DNA of 64,000 bases. Source: Ulva prolifera. Lineage: Eukaryota; Chlorophyta; Ulvophyceae; Ulvales; Ulvaceae. Location: NCBI GenBank assembly GCA_023078555.1, contig CM041199.1, forward strand, positions 10,899,943 through 10,963,942, given 5' to 3'. Both the position numbers and the translations under genes were made by a program. Numbering within the stretch: the stretch's first letter is position 1; each line of letters begins with the position of its first letter. The notes under the pieces are model-generated. The model made no database searches. It had not been told where the DNA came from and was given only the letters and a program-made list of their open reading frames with translations. Below, one piece after another: positions 36,201 to 50,240 of this stretch.

Positions 36201-38333
36201 GTCGCCATCAACATTCCAAGATGTTGGGGGGTATGGGATGTCCATCATTCATTGCGTATTTTCTGCAGACACCATGGCGTGGTGTGGTGCAAAAGTGCAC
36301 ATTTTCCACCAACCCATGTGAATGGACTTGGTTGTACCCACGCACCCCCTGCGCATCAAAAGGTACGTCGCCATCAACATTCCAAGATGTTGGGGGTATG
36401 GGATGTCCATCATTCATTGCGTATTTTCTGCAGACACCATGGAGTGGTGTGGTGCAAAAGTGCACACTTTCCACCAACCCATGTGAACGGACTTGGTTGT
36501 AGCCACGCAACCCCCCGCGCATCAAAAGGTACGTCCCCATGAACATTCAAAGATGTTGGGGGGTATGGGATGTCCATCATCCATTGCGTATTTTCTGCAG
36601 ACACCATGGAGTGGTGTGGTGCAAAAGTGTACACTTTCCACCAACCCATGTGAATGGACTTGGTTGTAGCCACGCAACCCCCCGCGCATCAAAAGGTACA
36701 TCGCCATCAACATTCCAAGATGTGGGGGGGTATGGGATGTCCATCAGTCATTGCGTATTTTCTGCAGACACCATGGAGTGGTGTGGTGCAAAAGTGCACA
36801 CTTTCCACCAACCCATGTGAATGGACTTGGTTGTAGCCACGCAACCCCCCGCGCATCAAAAGGTACGTCGCCATGAACATTCCAAGATGTTAGGGGGTAT
36901 GGGATGATTATCATTCATTGCATATTTGCTGCTGACTCCCAGGAGTGGCGTGGGGCAAAAGTGCACACTTTTCACCAACCATGTGAATGGACTTGGTTGT
37001 AGCCACGCAACCCCCCGCGCATGAAAAGGTACGTCGCCATGAACATTCCAAGATGTTGGAGGGTATGGGATGATTATCATTCATTGCATATTTGCTGCTG
37101 ACTCCCAGGAGTGGCGTGGGGCAAAAGTGCACACTTTTCACCAACCTTGTGAATGGACTTGGCTATAGACAAGCATACCCCCGCGCACCATAGGGAAGTT
37201 GCCAGAAACATCCTTTGATTCTGAAAGATCTAGGACGTCAAGTATGCATTGCACAGTTGTTGCTAACTCCTAGGAGTGGCGTGGAACAAAAGTGCACACT
37301 TTTCACCAACCATGTGAATGGACTTGGTTGTAGCCACGCAACCCCCCGCGCAGCAAAAGGTACGTCGCCATCAACATTCCAAGATTTTGGGGGGTATGGG
37401 ATGTCCATCATTCATTGCGTATTTTCTGCAGACACCATGGCGTGGTGTGGTGCAAAAGTGCACACTTTCCACCAACCCATGTGAATGGACTTGGTTGTAG
37501 CCACGCAACCCCCCGCGCAGCAAAAGGTACGTCGCCATCAACATTCCAAGATTTTGGGGGGTATGGGATGTCCATCATTCATTGCGTATTTTCTGCAGAC
37601 ACCATGGAGTGGTGTGGTGCAAAAGTGCACACTTTCCACCAACCCATGTGAATGGACTTGGTTGTACCCACGCACCCCCTGCGCATCAAAAGGTACGTCG
37701 CCGTCAACATTCCAAGATGTTGGAGGGTATGGGATGTCCATCATTCATTGCGTATTCTCTGCAGAAACCATGGAGTGGTGTGGTGCAAAAGTGCACACTT
37801 TCCACCAACCCATGTGAATGGACTTGGTTGTAGCCACGCAACCCCCCGCGCATCAAAAGGTACGTCGACATGAACATTCAAAGATGTTGGGGGGTATGGG
37901 ATGTCCATCATTCATTGCGTATTTTCTGCAGACACCATGGCGTGGTGTGGTGCAAAAGTGCAAACTTTCCACCAACCCATGTGAATGGACTTGGTTGTAG
38001 CCACGCAACCCCCCGCGCATCAAAAGGTACGTCGCCATGAACATTCAAAGATGTTGGGGGGTATGAGATGTCCATCATTCATTGCGTATTTTCTGCAGAC
38101 ACCATGGAGTGGTGTAATGCAAAAGTGCACACTTGCCACCAACCCATGTGAACGGACTTGGTTGCAGCCACGCAACCCCCCGCACATCAAAGGTACGACT
38201 ACATGAACATTCCAAGATGTTGGGGGGCATGGGATGTCCATCATTCATTGCGTATTTTCTGCAGACACCATGGAGTGGTGTGGTGCAAAAGTGCACACTT
38301 TCCACCAACCCATGTGAATGGACTTGGTTGTAG
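25840..38333 (+). repeat. Multi-HOR super-unit, copy 1 (about 12.5 kb)
   Basis: An ordered series of HORs (C units at 26401, 29231, 30060, 32890, 35720 and 37215) is collinear with a second series at about 43971-54633. Offsets step from 18131 to 18464 to 18963, and then 16133 to 16300, because each copy has private gains. This copy has an extra 2830-bp tandem unit. Its partner has about 334, 499 and 167 bp more at three places. The net length difference, about 1830 bp, is accounted for exactly by those steps. Confidence 0.82.
30060..35719 (+). repeat. 2830-bp HOR (17-mer), two adjacent near-identical copies
   Basis: Positions 30060-32889 and 32890-35719 have the same monomer order at an offset of 2830: C, GATTTTGG A units, ACCCACG unit, GAAACC unit, GTCGACATG units, D units, A variants, B pair. 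Differences seen are confined to the first units: ATGCGAATGG at about 30325 against ATGTGAATGG, GGCGTGG against GGAGTGG, and TTGGGAGG against TTGGGGGG. Related 17-mers of slightly different composition lie at 26401-29230 and 44532-47360 (2829 bp, with one C missing from a C6 tract near 45492). Confidence 0.87.
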
Positions 38334-41309
38334 CCACGCAACCCCCCGCGCATCAAAAGGTACGTCGCCATGAACATTCCAAGATGTTGGGGGGTATGGG
38401 ATGATTATCGTTCATTGCATATTTGCTGCTGACTCCCAGGAGTGGCGTGGGGCAAAAGTGCACACTTTTCACCAACCATGTGAATGGACTTGGTTGTAGC
38501 CACGCAACCCCCCGCGCATGAAAAGGTACGTCGCCATGAACATTCCAAGATGTTGGGGGGTATGGGATGATTATCATTCATTGCATATTTGCTGGTGACT
38601 CCCAGGAGTGGCGTGGGGCAAAAGTGCACACTTTTCACCAACCATGTGAATGGATTTGGCTATAGACAAGCATACCCCCGCGCACCATAGGGAAGTTGCC
38701 AGAAACATCCTTTGATTCTGAAAGATCTAGGACGTCAAGTATGCATTGCACAGTTGTTGCTAACTCCTAGGAGTGGCGTGGAACAAAAGTGCACACTTTT
38801 CACCAACCATGTGAATGGACTTGGTTGTAGCCACGCAACCCCCCGCGCAGCAAAAGGTACGTCGCCATCAACATTCCAAGATTTTGGGGGGTATGGGATG
38901 TCCATCATTCATTGCGTATTTTCTGCAGACACCATGGCGTGGTGTGGTGCAAAAGTGCACACTTTCCACCAACCCATGTGAATGGACTTGGTTGTAGCCA
39001 CGCAACCCCCCGCGCATCAAAAGGTACGTCGCCATGAACATTCCAAGATGTTGGGGGGTATGGGATGATTATCATTCATTGCATATTTGCTGCTGACTCC
39101 CAGGAGTGGCGTGGGGCAAAAGTGCACACTTTTCACCAACCATGTGAATGGACTTGGCTATAGACAAGCATACCCCCGCGCACCATAGGGAAGTTGCCAG
39201 AAACATCCTTTGATTCTGAAAGATCTAGGACGTCAAGTATGCATTTCACAGTTGTTGCTAACTTCCAGGAGTGGCGTGGAACAAAAGTGCACACTTTTCA
39301 CCAACCATGTGAATGGACTTGGTTGTAGCCACGCAACCCCCCGCGCAGCAAAAGGTACGTCGCCATCAACATTCCAAGATGTTGGGGGGTATGGGATGAT
39401 TATCATTCATTGCATATTTGCTGCTGACTCCCAGGAGTGGCGTGGGGCAAAAGTGCACACTTTTCACCAACCATGTGAATGGACTTGGCTATAGACAAGC
39501 ATACCCCCGCGCACCATAGGGAAGTTGCCAGAAACATCCTTTGATTCTGAAAGATCTAGGACGTCAAGTATGCATTGCACAGTTGTTGCTAACTCCTAGG
39601 AGTGGCGTGGAACAAAAGTGCACATTTTCCACCAACCCATGTGAATGGACTTGGTTGTAGCCACGCAACCCCCCGCGCATGAAAAGGTACGTCGCCATGA
39701 ACATTCCAAGATGTTGGGGGATATGGGATGATTATCATTCATTGCATATTTGCTGCTGACTCCCAGGAGTGGCGTGGGGCAAAAGTGCACACTTTTCACC
39801 AACCATGTGAATGGACTTGGCTATAGACAAGCATACCCCCGCGCACCATAGGGAAGTTGCCAGAAACATCCTTTGATTCTGAAAGATCTAGGACGTCAAG
39901 TATGCATTTCACAGTTGTTGCTAACTTCCAGGAGTGGCGTGGAACAAAAGTGCACACTTTTCACCAACCATGTGAATGGACTTGGTTGTAGCCACGCAAC
40001 CCCCCGCGCAGCAAAAGGTACGTCGCCATCAACATTCCAAGATGTTGGGGGGTATGGGATGTCCATCATTCATTGCGTATTTTCTGCAGACACCATGGAG
40101 TGGTGTAATGCAAAAGTGCACACTTTCCACCAACCCATGTGAACGGACTTGGTTGCAGCCACGCAACCCCCCGCACATCAAAGGTACGATGACATGAACA
40201 TTCCAAGATGTTGGGGGGTATGGGATGTCCATCATTCATTGCGTATTTTCTGCAGACACCATGGAGTGGTGTAATGCAAAAGTGCACACTTTCCACCAAC
40301 CCATGTGAACGGACTTGGTTGCAGCCACGCAACCCCCCGCACATCAAAGGTACGACTACATGAACATTCCAAGATGTTGGGGGGCATGGGATGTCCATCA
40401 TTCATTGCGTATTTTCTGCAGACACCATGGAGTGGTGTGGTGCAAAAGTGCACACTTTCCACCAACCCATGTGAATGGACTTGGTTGTAGCCACGCAACC
40501 CCCCGCGCATCAAAAGGTACGTCGACATGAACATTCAAAGATGTTGGGGGGTATGGGATGTCCATCATTCATTGCGTATTTTCTGCAGACACCATGGCGT
40601 GGTGTGGTGCAAAAGTGCACACTTTCCACCAACCCATGTGAATGGACTTGGTTGTAGCCACGCAACCCCCCGCGCATCAAAAGGTACGTCGCCATGAACA
40701 TTCAAAGATGTTGGGGGGTATGAGATGTCCATCATTCATTGCGTATTTTCTGCAGACACCATGGAGTGGTGTGGTGCAAAAAAGCACACTTTCCACCAAC
40801 CCATGTGAATGGACTTGGTTGTAGCCACGCAACCCCCCGCGCAGCAAAAGGTAAGTTGCCATCAACATTCCAAGATGTTGGGGGGTATGGGATGTCCATC
40901 ATTCATTGCGTATTTTCTGCAGACACCATGGCGTGGTGTGGTGCAAAAGTGTACACTTTCCACCAACCCATGTGAATGGACTTGGTTGTAGCCACGCAAC
41001 CCCCCGCGCATCAAAAGGTACATCGCCATCAACATTCCAAGATGTTGAAGGGTATGGGATGTCCATCATTCATTGCGTATTTTCTGCAGACACCATGGAG
41101 TGGTGTGGTGCAAAAGTGCACACTTTCCACCAACCCATGTGAATGGACTTGGTTGTAGCCACGCAACCCCCCGCGCATCAAAAGGTACGTCGCCATGAAC
41201 ATTCCAAGATGTTGGAGGGTATGGGATGTCCATCATTCATTGCGTATTTTCTGCAGACACCATGGAGTGGTGTGGTGCAAAAATGCACACTTCCCACCAA
41301 CCCATGTGA

Positions 41310-42037
41310 ATGGACTTGGTTGTAGCCACGCAACCCCCCGCGCAGCAAAAGGTACGTTGCCATCAACATTCCAAGATGTTGGGGGGTATGGGATGTCCAT
41401 CATTCATTGCGTATTTTCTGCAGACACCATGGCGTGGTGTGGTGCAAAAGTGTACACTTTCCACCAACCCATGTGAATGGACTTGGTTGTAGCCACGCAA
41501 CCCCCCGCGCATCAAAAGGTACATCGCCATCAACATTCCAAGATGTTGGGGGGTATGGGATGTCCATCATTCATTGCGTGTTTTCTGCAGACACCATGGA
41601 GTGGTGTGGTGCAAAAGTGCACACTTTCCACCAACCCATGTGAATGGACTTGGTTGTAGCCACGCAACCCCCCGCGCATCAAAAGGTACGTCGCCATGAA
41701 CATTCCAAGATGTTGGGGGGTATGGGATGATTATCATTCATTGCATATTTGCTGCTGACTCCCAGGAGTGGCGTGGGGCAAAAGTGCACACTTTTCACCA
41801 ACCATGTGAATGGACTTGGTTGTAGCCACGCAACCCCCCGCGCATCAAAAGGTACGTCGCCATGAACATTCCAAGATGTTGGAGGGTATGGGATGATTAT
41901 CATTCATTGCATATTTGCTGCTGACTCCCACGAGTGGCGTGGGGCAAAAGTGCTCACTTTTCACCAACCTTGTGAATGGACTTGGCTATAGACAAGCATA
42001 CCCCCGCGCACCATAGGGAAGTTGCCAGAAACATCCT
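41310..42037 (+). repeat. Block shared with 55450-56177 (offset 14140)
   Basis: Both carry GTTGCCATC, GTGTACAC, GTACATCGCC and a B pair leading to a C unit with CTCCCAGG (42038 and 56178). The copies differ by scattered single bases, such as GCGTGTTTTC at about 41577, CCCACGAG at about 41929, and ATAATTGTC in the second copy at about 55868. Confidence 0.75.
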
Positions 42038-45000
42038 TTGATTCTGAAAGATCTAGGACGTCAAGTATGCATTGCACAGTTGTTGCTAACTCCCAGGAGT
42101 GGCGTGGAACAAAAGTGCAGACTTTTCACCAACCATGTGAATGGACTTGGTTGTAGCCACGCAACCCCCCGCGCAGCAAAAGGAACGTCGCCATCAACAT
42201 TCCAAGATTTTGGGGGGTATGGGATGTCCATCATTCATTGCGTATTTTCTGCAGACACCATGGCGTGGTGTGGTGCAAAAGTGCACACTTTCCACCAACC
42301 CATGTGAATGGACTTGGTTGTAGCCACGCAACCCCCCGCGCAGCAAAAGGTACGTTGCCATCAACATTCCAAGATGTTGGGGGGTATGGGATGTCCATCA
42401 TTCATTGCGTATTTTCTGCAGACACCATGGCGTGGTGTGGTGCAAAAGTGTACACTTTCCACCAACGCATGTGAATGGACTTGGTTGTACCCACGCACCC
42501 CCTGCGCATCAAAAGGTACGTCGCCATCAACATTCCAAGATGTTGGAGGGTATGGGATGTCCATCATCCATTGCGTATTTTCTGCAGACACCATGGAGTG
42601 GTGTGGTGCAAAAATGCACACTTTCCACCAACCCATGTGAATGGACTTGGTTGTAGCCACGCAACCCCCCGCGCATCAAAAGGTACGTCGCCATGAACAT
42701 TCCAAGATGTTGGGGGGTATGGGATGATTATCATTCATTGCATATTTGCTGCTGACTCCCAGGAGTGGCGTGGGGCAAATGTGCACACTTTTCACCAACC
42801 ATGTGAATGGACTTGGCTATAGACAAGCATACCCCCGCGCACCATAGGGAAGTTGCCAGAAACATCCTTTGATTCTGAAAGATCTAGGACGTCAAGTATG
42901 CATTGCACAGTTGTTGCTAACTCCCAGGAGTGGCGTGGAACAAAAGTGCACACTTTTCACCAACCATGTGAATGGACTTAGTTGTAGCCACGCAACCCCC
43001 CGCGCAGCAAAAGGAACGTCGCCATCAACATTCCAAGATTTTGGGGGGTATGGGATGTCCATCATTCATTGCGTATTTTCTGCAGACACCATGGCGTGGT
43101 GTGGTGCAAAAGTGCACACTTTCCACCAACCCATGTGAATGGACTTGGTTGTAGCCACGCAACCCCCCGCGCAGCAAAAGGTACGTTGCCATCAACATTC
43201 CAAGATGTTGGGGGGTATGGGATGTCCATCATTCATTGCGTATTTTCTGCAGACACCATGGCGTGGTGTGGTGCAAAAGTGTACACTTTCCACCAACGCA
43301 TGTGAATGGACTTGGTTGTACCCACGCACCCCCTGCGCATCAAAAGGTACGTCGCCATCTACATTCCAAGATGTTGGAGGGTATGGGATGTCCATCATCC
43401 ATTGCGTATTTTCTGCAGACACCATGGAGTGGTGTGGTGCAAAAGTGCACATTTTCCACCAACCCATGTGAATGGACTTGGTTGTACCCACGCACCCCCT
43501 GCGCATCAAAAGGTACGTCGCCATCAACATTCCAAGATGTTGGGGGTATGGGATGTCCATCATTCATTGCGTATTTTCTGCAGACACCATGGAGTGGTGT
43601 GGTGCAAAAGTGCACACTTTCAACCAACCCATGTGAAAGGACTTGGTTGTAGCCACGCAACCCCCCGCGCATCAAAAGGTACGTCCCCATGAACATTCAA
43701 AGATGTTGGGGGGTATGGGATGTCCATCATCCATTGCGTATTTTCTGCAGACACCATGGAGTGGTGTGGTGCAAAAGTGCACACTTTCCACCAACCCATG
43801 TGAATGGACTTGGTTGTAGCCACGCAACCCCCCGCGCAGCAAAAGGTACGTCGCCATCAACATTCCAAGATTTTGGGGGGTATGGGATGTCCATCATTCA
43901 TTGCGTATTTTCTGCAGACACCATGGCGTGGTGTGGTGCAAAAGTGTACACTTTCCACCAACCCATGTGAATGGACTTGGTTGTAGCCACGCAACCCCCC
44001 GCGCATCAAAAGGTACATCGCCATCAACATTCCAAGATGTTGGGGGGTATGGGATGTCCATCAGTCATTGCGTATTTTCTGCAGACACCATGGAGTGGTG
44101 TGGTGCAAAAGTGCACACTTTCCACCAACCCATGTGAATGGACTTGGTTGTAGCCAAGCAACCCCCCGCGCATCAAAAGGTACGTCGCCATGAACATTCC
44201 AAGATGTTAGGGGGTATGGGATGATTATCATTCATTGCATATTTGCTGCTGACTCCCAGGAGTGGCGTGGGGCAAAAGTGCACACTTTTCACCAACCATG
44301 TGAATGGACTTGGTTGTAGCCACGCAACCCCCCGCGCATGAAAAGGTACGTCGCCATGAACATTCCAAGATGTTGGAGGGTATGGGATGATTATCATTCA
44401 TTGCATATTTGCTGCTGACTCCCAGGAGTGGCGTGGGGCAAAAGTGCACACTTTTCACCAACCTTGTGAATGGACTTGGCTATAGACAAGCATACCCCCG
44501 CGCACCATAGGGAAGTTGCCAGAAACATCCTTTGATTCTGAAAGATCTAGGACGTCAAGTATGCATTGCACAGTTGTTGCTAACTCCTAGGAGTGGCGTG
44601 GAACAAAAGTGCACACTTTTCACCAACCATGTGAATGGACTTGGTTGTAGCCACGCAACCCCCCGCGCAGCAAAAGGTACGTCGCCATCAACATTCCAAG
44701 ATTTTGGGGGGTATGGGATGTCCATCATTCATTGCGTATTCTCTGCAGAAACCATGGAGTGGTGTGGTGCAAAAGTGCACACTTTCCACCAACCCATGTG
44801 AATGGACTTGGTTGTAGCCACGCAACCCCCCGCGCATCAAAAGGTACGTCGACATGAACATTCAAAGATGTTGGGGGGTATGGGATGTCCATCATTCATT
44901 GCGTATTTTCTGCAGACACCATGGCGTGGTGTGGTGCAAAAGTGCAAACTTTCCACCAACCCATGTGAATGGACTTGGTTGTAGCCACGCAACCCCCCGC

Positions 45001-48000
45001 GCATCAAAAGGTACGTCGCCATGAACATTCAAAGATGTTGGGGGGTATGAGATGTCCATCATTCATTGCGTATTTTCTGCAGACACCATGGAGTGGTGTA
45101 ATGCAAAAGTGCACACTTGCCACCAACCCATGTGAACGGACTTGGTTGCAGCCACGCAACCCCCCGCACATCAAAGGTACGACTACATGAACATTCCAAG
45201 ATGTTGGGGGGCATGGGATGTCCATCATTCATTGCGTATTTTCTGCAGACACCATGGAGTGGTGTGGTGCAAAAGTGCACACTTTCCACCAACCCATGTG
45301 AATGGACTTGGTTGTAGCCACGCAACCCCCCGCGCATCAAAAGGTACGTCGACATGAACATTCAAAGATGTTGGGGGGTATGGGATGTCCATCATTCATT
45401 GCGTATTTTCTGCAGACACCATGGAGTGGTGTAATGCAAAAGTGCACACTTTCCACCAACCCATGTGAACGGACTTGGTTGCAGCCACGCAACCCCCGCA
45501 CATCAAAGGTACGATGACATGAACATTCCAAGATGTTGGGGGGTATGGGATGTCCATCATTCATTGCGTATTTTCTGCAGACACCATGGAGTGGTGTAAT
45601 GCAAAAGTGCACACTTTCCACCAACCCATGTGAACGGACTTGGTTGCAGCCACGCAACCCCCCGCACATCAAAGGTACGATGACATGAACATTCCAAGAT
45701 GTTGGGGGGTATGGGATGTCCATCATTCATTGCGTATTTTCTGCAGACACCATGGAGTGGTGTAATGCAAAAGTGCACACTTTCCACCAACCCATGTGAA
45801 CGGACTTGGTTGCAGCCACGCAACCCCCCGCACATCAAAGGTACGACTACATGAACATTCCAAGATGTTTGGGGGCATGGGATGTCCATCATTCATTGCG
45901 TATTTTCTGCAGACACCATGGAGTGGTGTGGTGCAAAAGTGCACACTTTCCACCAACCCATGTGAATGGACTTGGTTGTAGCCACGCAACCCCCCGCGCA
46001 TCAAAAGGTACGTCGACATGAACATTCAAAGATGTTGGGGGGTATGGGATGTCCATCATTCATTGCGTATTTTCTGCAGACACCATGGCGTGGTGTGGTG
46101 CAAAAGTGCACACTTTCCACCAACCCATGTGAATGGACTTGGTTGTAGCCACGCAACCCCCCGCGCAGCAAAAGGTACGTCGACATGAACATTCAAAGAT
46201 GTTGGGGGGTATGGGATGTCCATCATTCATTGCGTATTTTCTGCAGACACCATGGCGTGGTGTGGTGCAAAAGTGCACACTTTCCACCAACCCATGTGAA
46301 TGGACTTGGTTGTAGCCACGCAACCCCCCGCGCAGCAAAAGGTACGTTGCCATCAACATTCCAAGATGTTGGGGGGTATGGGATGTCCATCATTCATTGC
46401 GTATTTTCTGCAGACACCATGGCGTGGTGTGGTGCAAAAGTGTACACTTTCCACCAACCCATGTGAATGGACTTGGTTGTAGCCACGCAACCCCCCGCGC
46501 AGCAAAAGGAACGTCGCCATCAACATTCCAAGATTTTGGGGGGTATGGGATGTCCATCATTCATTGCGTATTTTCTGCAGACACCATGGCGTGGTGTGGT
46601 GCAAAAGTGCACACTTTCCACCAACCCATGTGAATGGACTTGGTTGTAGCCACGCAACCCCCCGCGCAGCAAAAGGTACGTTGCCATCAACATTCCAAGA
46701 TGTTGGGGGGTATGGGATGTCCATCATTCATTGCGTATTTTCTGCAGACACCATGGCGTGGTGTGGTGCAAAAGTGTACACTTTCCACCAACGCATGTGA
46801 ATGGACTTGGTTGTACCCACGCACCCCCTGCGCATCAAAAGGTACGTCGCCATCAACATTCCAAGATGTTGGAGGGTATGGGATGTCCATCATCCATTGC
46901 GTATTTTCTGCAGACACCATGGAGTGGTGTGGTGCAAAAATGCACACTTTCCACCAACCCATGTGAATGGACTTGGTTGTAGCCACGCAACCCCCCGCGC
47001 ATCAAAAGGTACGTCGCCATGAACATTCCAAGACGTTGGGGGGCATGGGATGATTATCATTCATTGCATATTTGCTGCTGACTCCCAGGAGTGGCGTGGG
47101 CCAAAAGTGCACACTTTTCTCCAACCATGTGAATGGACTTGGTTGTAGCCACGCAACCCCCCGCGCATCAAAAGGTACGTCGCCATGAACATTCCAAGAT
47201 GTTGGAGGGTATGGGATGATTATCATTCATTGCATATTTGCTGCTGACTCCCAGGAGTGGCGTGGGGCAAAAGTGCACACTTTTCACCAACCTTGTGAAT
47301 GGACTTGGCTATAGACAAGCATACCCCCGCGCACCATAGGGAAGTTGCCAGAAACATCCTTTGATTCTGAAAGATCTAGGACGTCAAGTATGCATTGCAC
47401 AGTTGTTGCTAACTCCTAGGAGTGGCGTGGAACAAAAGTGCACACTTTTCACCAACCATGTGAATGGACTTGGTTGTAGCCACGCAACCCCCCGCGCAGC
47501 AAAAGGTACGTCGCCATCAACATTCCAAGATTTTGGGGGGTATGGGATGTCCATCATTCATTGCGTATTTTCTGCAGACACCATGGAGTGGTGTGGTGCA
47601 AAAGTGCACATTTTCCACCAACCCATGTGAATGGACTTGGTTGTACCCACGCACCCCCTGCGCATCAAAAGGTACGTCGCCATCAACATTCCAAGATGTT
47701 GGGGGTATGGGATGTCCATCATTCATTGCGTATTTTCTGCAGACACCATGGAGTGGTGTGGTGCAAAAGTGCACACTTTCAACCAACCCATGTGAAAGGA
47801 CTTGGTTGTAGCCACGCAACCCCCCGCGCATCAAAAGGTACGTCCCCATGAACATTCAAAGATGTTGGGGGGTATGGGATGTCCATCATCCATTGCGTAT
47901 TTTCTGCAGACACCATGGAGTGGTGTGGTGCAAAAGTGTACACTTTCCACCAACCCATGTGAATGGACTTGGTTGTAGCCACGCAACCCCCCGCGCATCA

Positions 48001-48949
48001 AAAGGTACATCGCCATCAACATTCCAAGATGTTGGGGGGTATGGGATGTCCATCAGTCATTGCGTATTTTCTGCAGACACCATGGAGTGGTGTGGTGCAA
48101 AAGTGCACACTTTCCACCAACCCATGTGAATGGACTTGGTTGTAGCCACGCAACCCCCCGCGCATCAAAAGGTACGTCGCCATGAACATTCCAAGATGTT
48201 AGGGGGTATGGGATGATTATCATTCATTGCATATTTGCTGCTGACTCCCAGGAGTGGCGTGGGGCAAAAGTGCACACTTTTCACCAACCATGTGAATGGA
48301 CTTGGTTGTAGCCACGCAACCCCCCGCGCATGAAAAGGTACGTCGCCATGAACATTCCAAGATGTTGGAGGGTATGGGATGATTATCATTCATTGCATAT
48401 TTGCTGCAGACTCCCAGGAGTGGCGTGGGGCAAAAGTGCACACTTTTCACCAACCTTGTGAATGGACTTGGCTATAGACAAGCATACCCCCGCGCACCAT
48501 AGGGAAGTTGCCAGAAACATCCTTTGATTCTGAAAGATCTAGGACGTCAAGTATGCATTGCACAGTTGTTGCTAACTCCTAGGAGTGGCGTGGAACAAAA
48601 GTGCACACTTTTCACCAACCATGTGAATGGACTTGGTTGTAGCCACGCAACCCCCCGCGCAGCAAAAGGTACGTCGCCATCAACATTCCAAGATTTTGGG
48701 GGGTATGGGATGTCCATCATTCATTGCGTATTTTCTGCAGACACCATGGAGTGGTGTGGTGCAAAAGTGCACATTTTCCACCAACCCATGCGAATGGACT
48801 TGGTTGTAGCCACGCAACCCCCCGCGCAGCAAAAGGTACGTCGCCATCAACATTCCAAGATTTTGGGGGGTATGGGATGTCCATCATTCATTGCGTATTT
48901 TCTGCAGACACCATGGAGTGGTGTGGTGCAAAAGTGCACACTTTCCACC

Positions 48950-50240
48950 AACCCATGTGAATGGACTTGGTTGTACCCACGCACCCCCTGCGCATCAAAA
49001 GGTACGTCGCCGTCAACATTCCAAGATGTTGGAGGGTATGGGATGTCCATCATTCATTGCGTATTCTCTGCAGAAACCATGGAGTGGTGTGGTGCAAAAG
49101 TGCACACTTTCCACCAACCCATGTGAATGGACTTGGTTGTAGCCACGCAACCCCCCGCGCATCAAAAGGTACGTCGACATGAACATTCAAAGATGTTGGG
49201 GGGTATGGGATGTCCATCATTCATTGCGTATTTTCTGCAGACACCATGGCGTGGTGTGGTGCAAAAGTGCAAACTTTCCACCAACCCATGTGAATGGACT
49301 TGGTTGTAGCCACGCAACCCCCCGCGCATCAAAAGGTACGTCGCCATGAACATTCAAAGATGTTGGGGGGTATGAGATGTCCATCATTCATTGCGTATTT
49401 TCTGCAGACACCATGGAGTGGTGTAATGCAAAAGTGCACACTTGCCACCAACCCATGTGAACGGACTTGGTTGCAGCCACGCAACCCCCCGCACATCAAA
49501 GGTACGACTACATGAACATTCCAAGATGTTGGGGGGCATGGGATGTCCATCATTCATTGCGTATTTTCTGCAGACACCATGGAGTGGTGTGGTGCAAAAG
49601 TGCACACTTTCCACCAACCCATGTGAATGGACTTGGTTGTACCCACGCACCCCCTGCGCATCAAAAGGTACGTCGCCGTCAACATTCCAAGATGTTGGAG
49701 GGTATGGGATGTCCATCATTCATTGCGTATTCTCTGCAGAAACCATGGAGTGGTGTGGTGCAAAAGTGCACACTTTCCACCAACCCATGTGAATGGACTT
49801 GGTTGTAGCCACGCAACCCCCCGCGCATCAAAAGGTACGTCGACATGAACATTCAAAGATGTTGGGGGGTATGGGATGTCCATCATTCATTGCGTATTTT
49901 CTGCAGACACCATGGCGTGGTGTGGTGCAAAAGTGCAAACTTTCCACCAACCCATGTGAATGGACTTGGTTGTAGCCACGCAACCCCCCGCGCATCAAAA
50001 GGTACGTCGCCATGAACATTCAAAGATGTTGGGGGGTATGAGATGTCCATCATTCATTGCGTATTTTCTGCAGACACCATGGAGTGGTGTAATGCAAAAG
50101 TGCACACTTGCCACCAACCCATGTGAACGGACTTGGTTGCAGCCACGCAACCCCCCGCACATCAAAGGTACGACTACATGAACATTCCAAGATGTTGGGG
50201 GGCATGGGATGTCCATCATTCATTGCGTATTTTCTGCAGA
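48950..50240 (+). repeat. 666-bp (4-mer) tandem duplication inside super-unit copy 2
   Basis: Landmarks at 48961, 49127, 49294 and 49442 recur at 49627, 49793, 49960 and 50108. The markers are the ACCCACG unit with GTCGCCGTC, the GAAACC unit, the GCAAACTTTCC unit and the CACTTGCCACC/D unit. The copies part at about 50245, where one continues with GTGGTGC and the other with GTAATGC. Confidence 0.85.
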
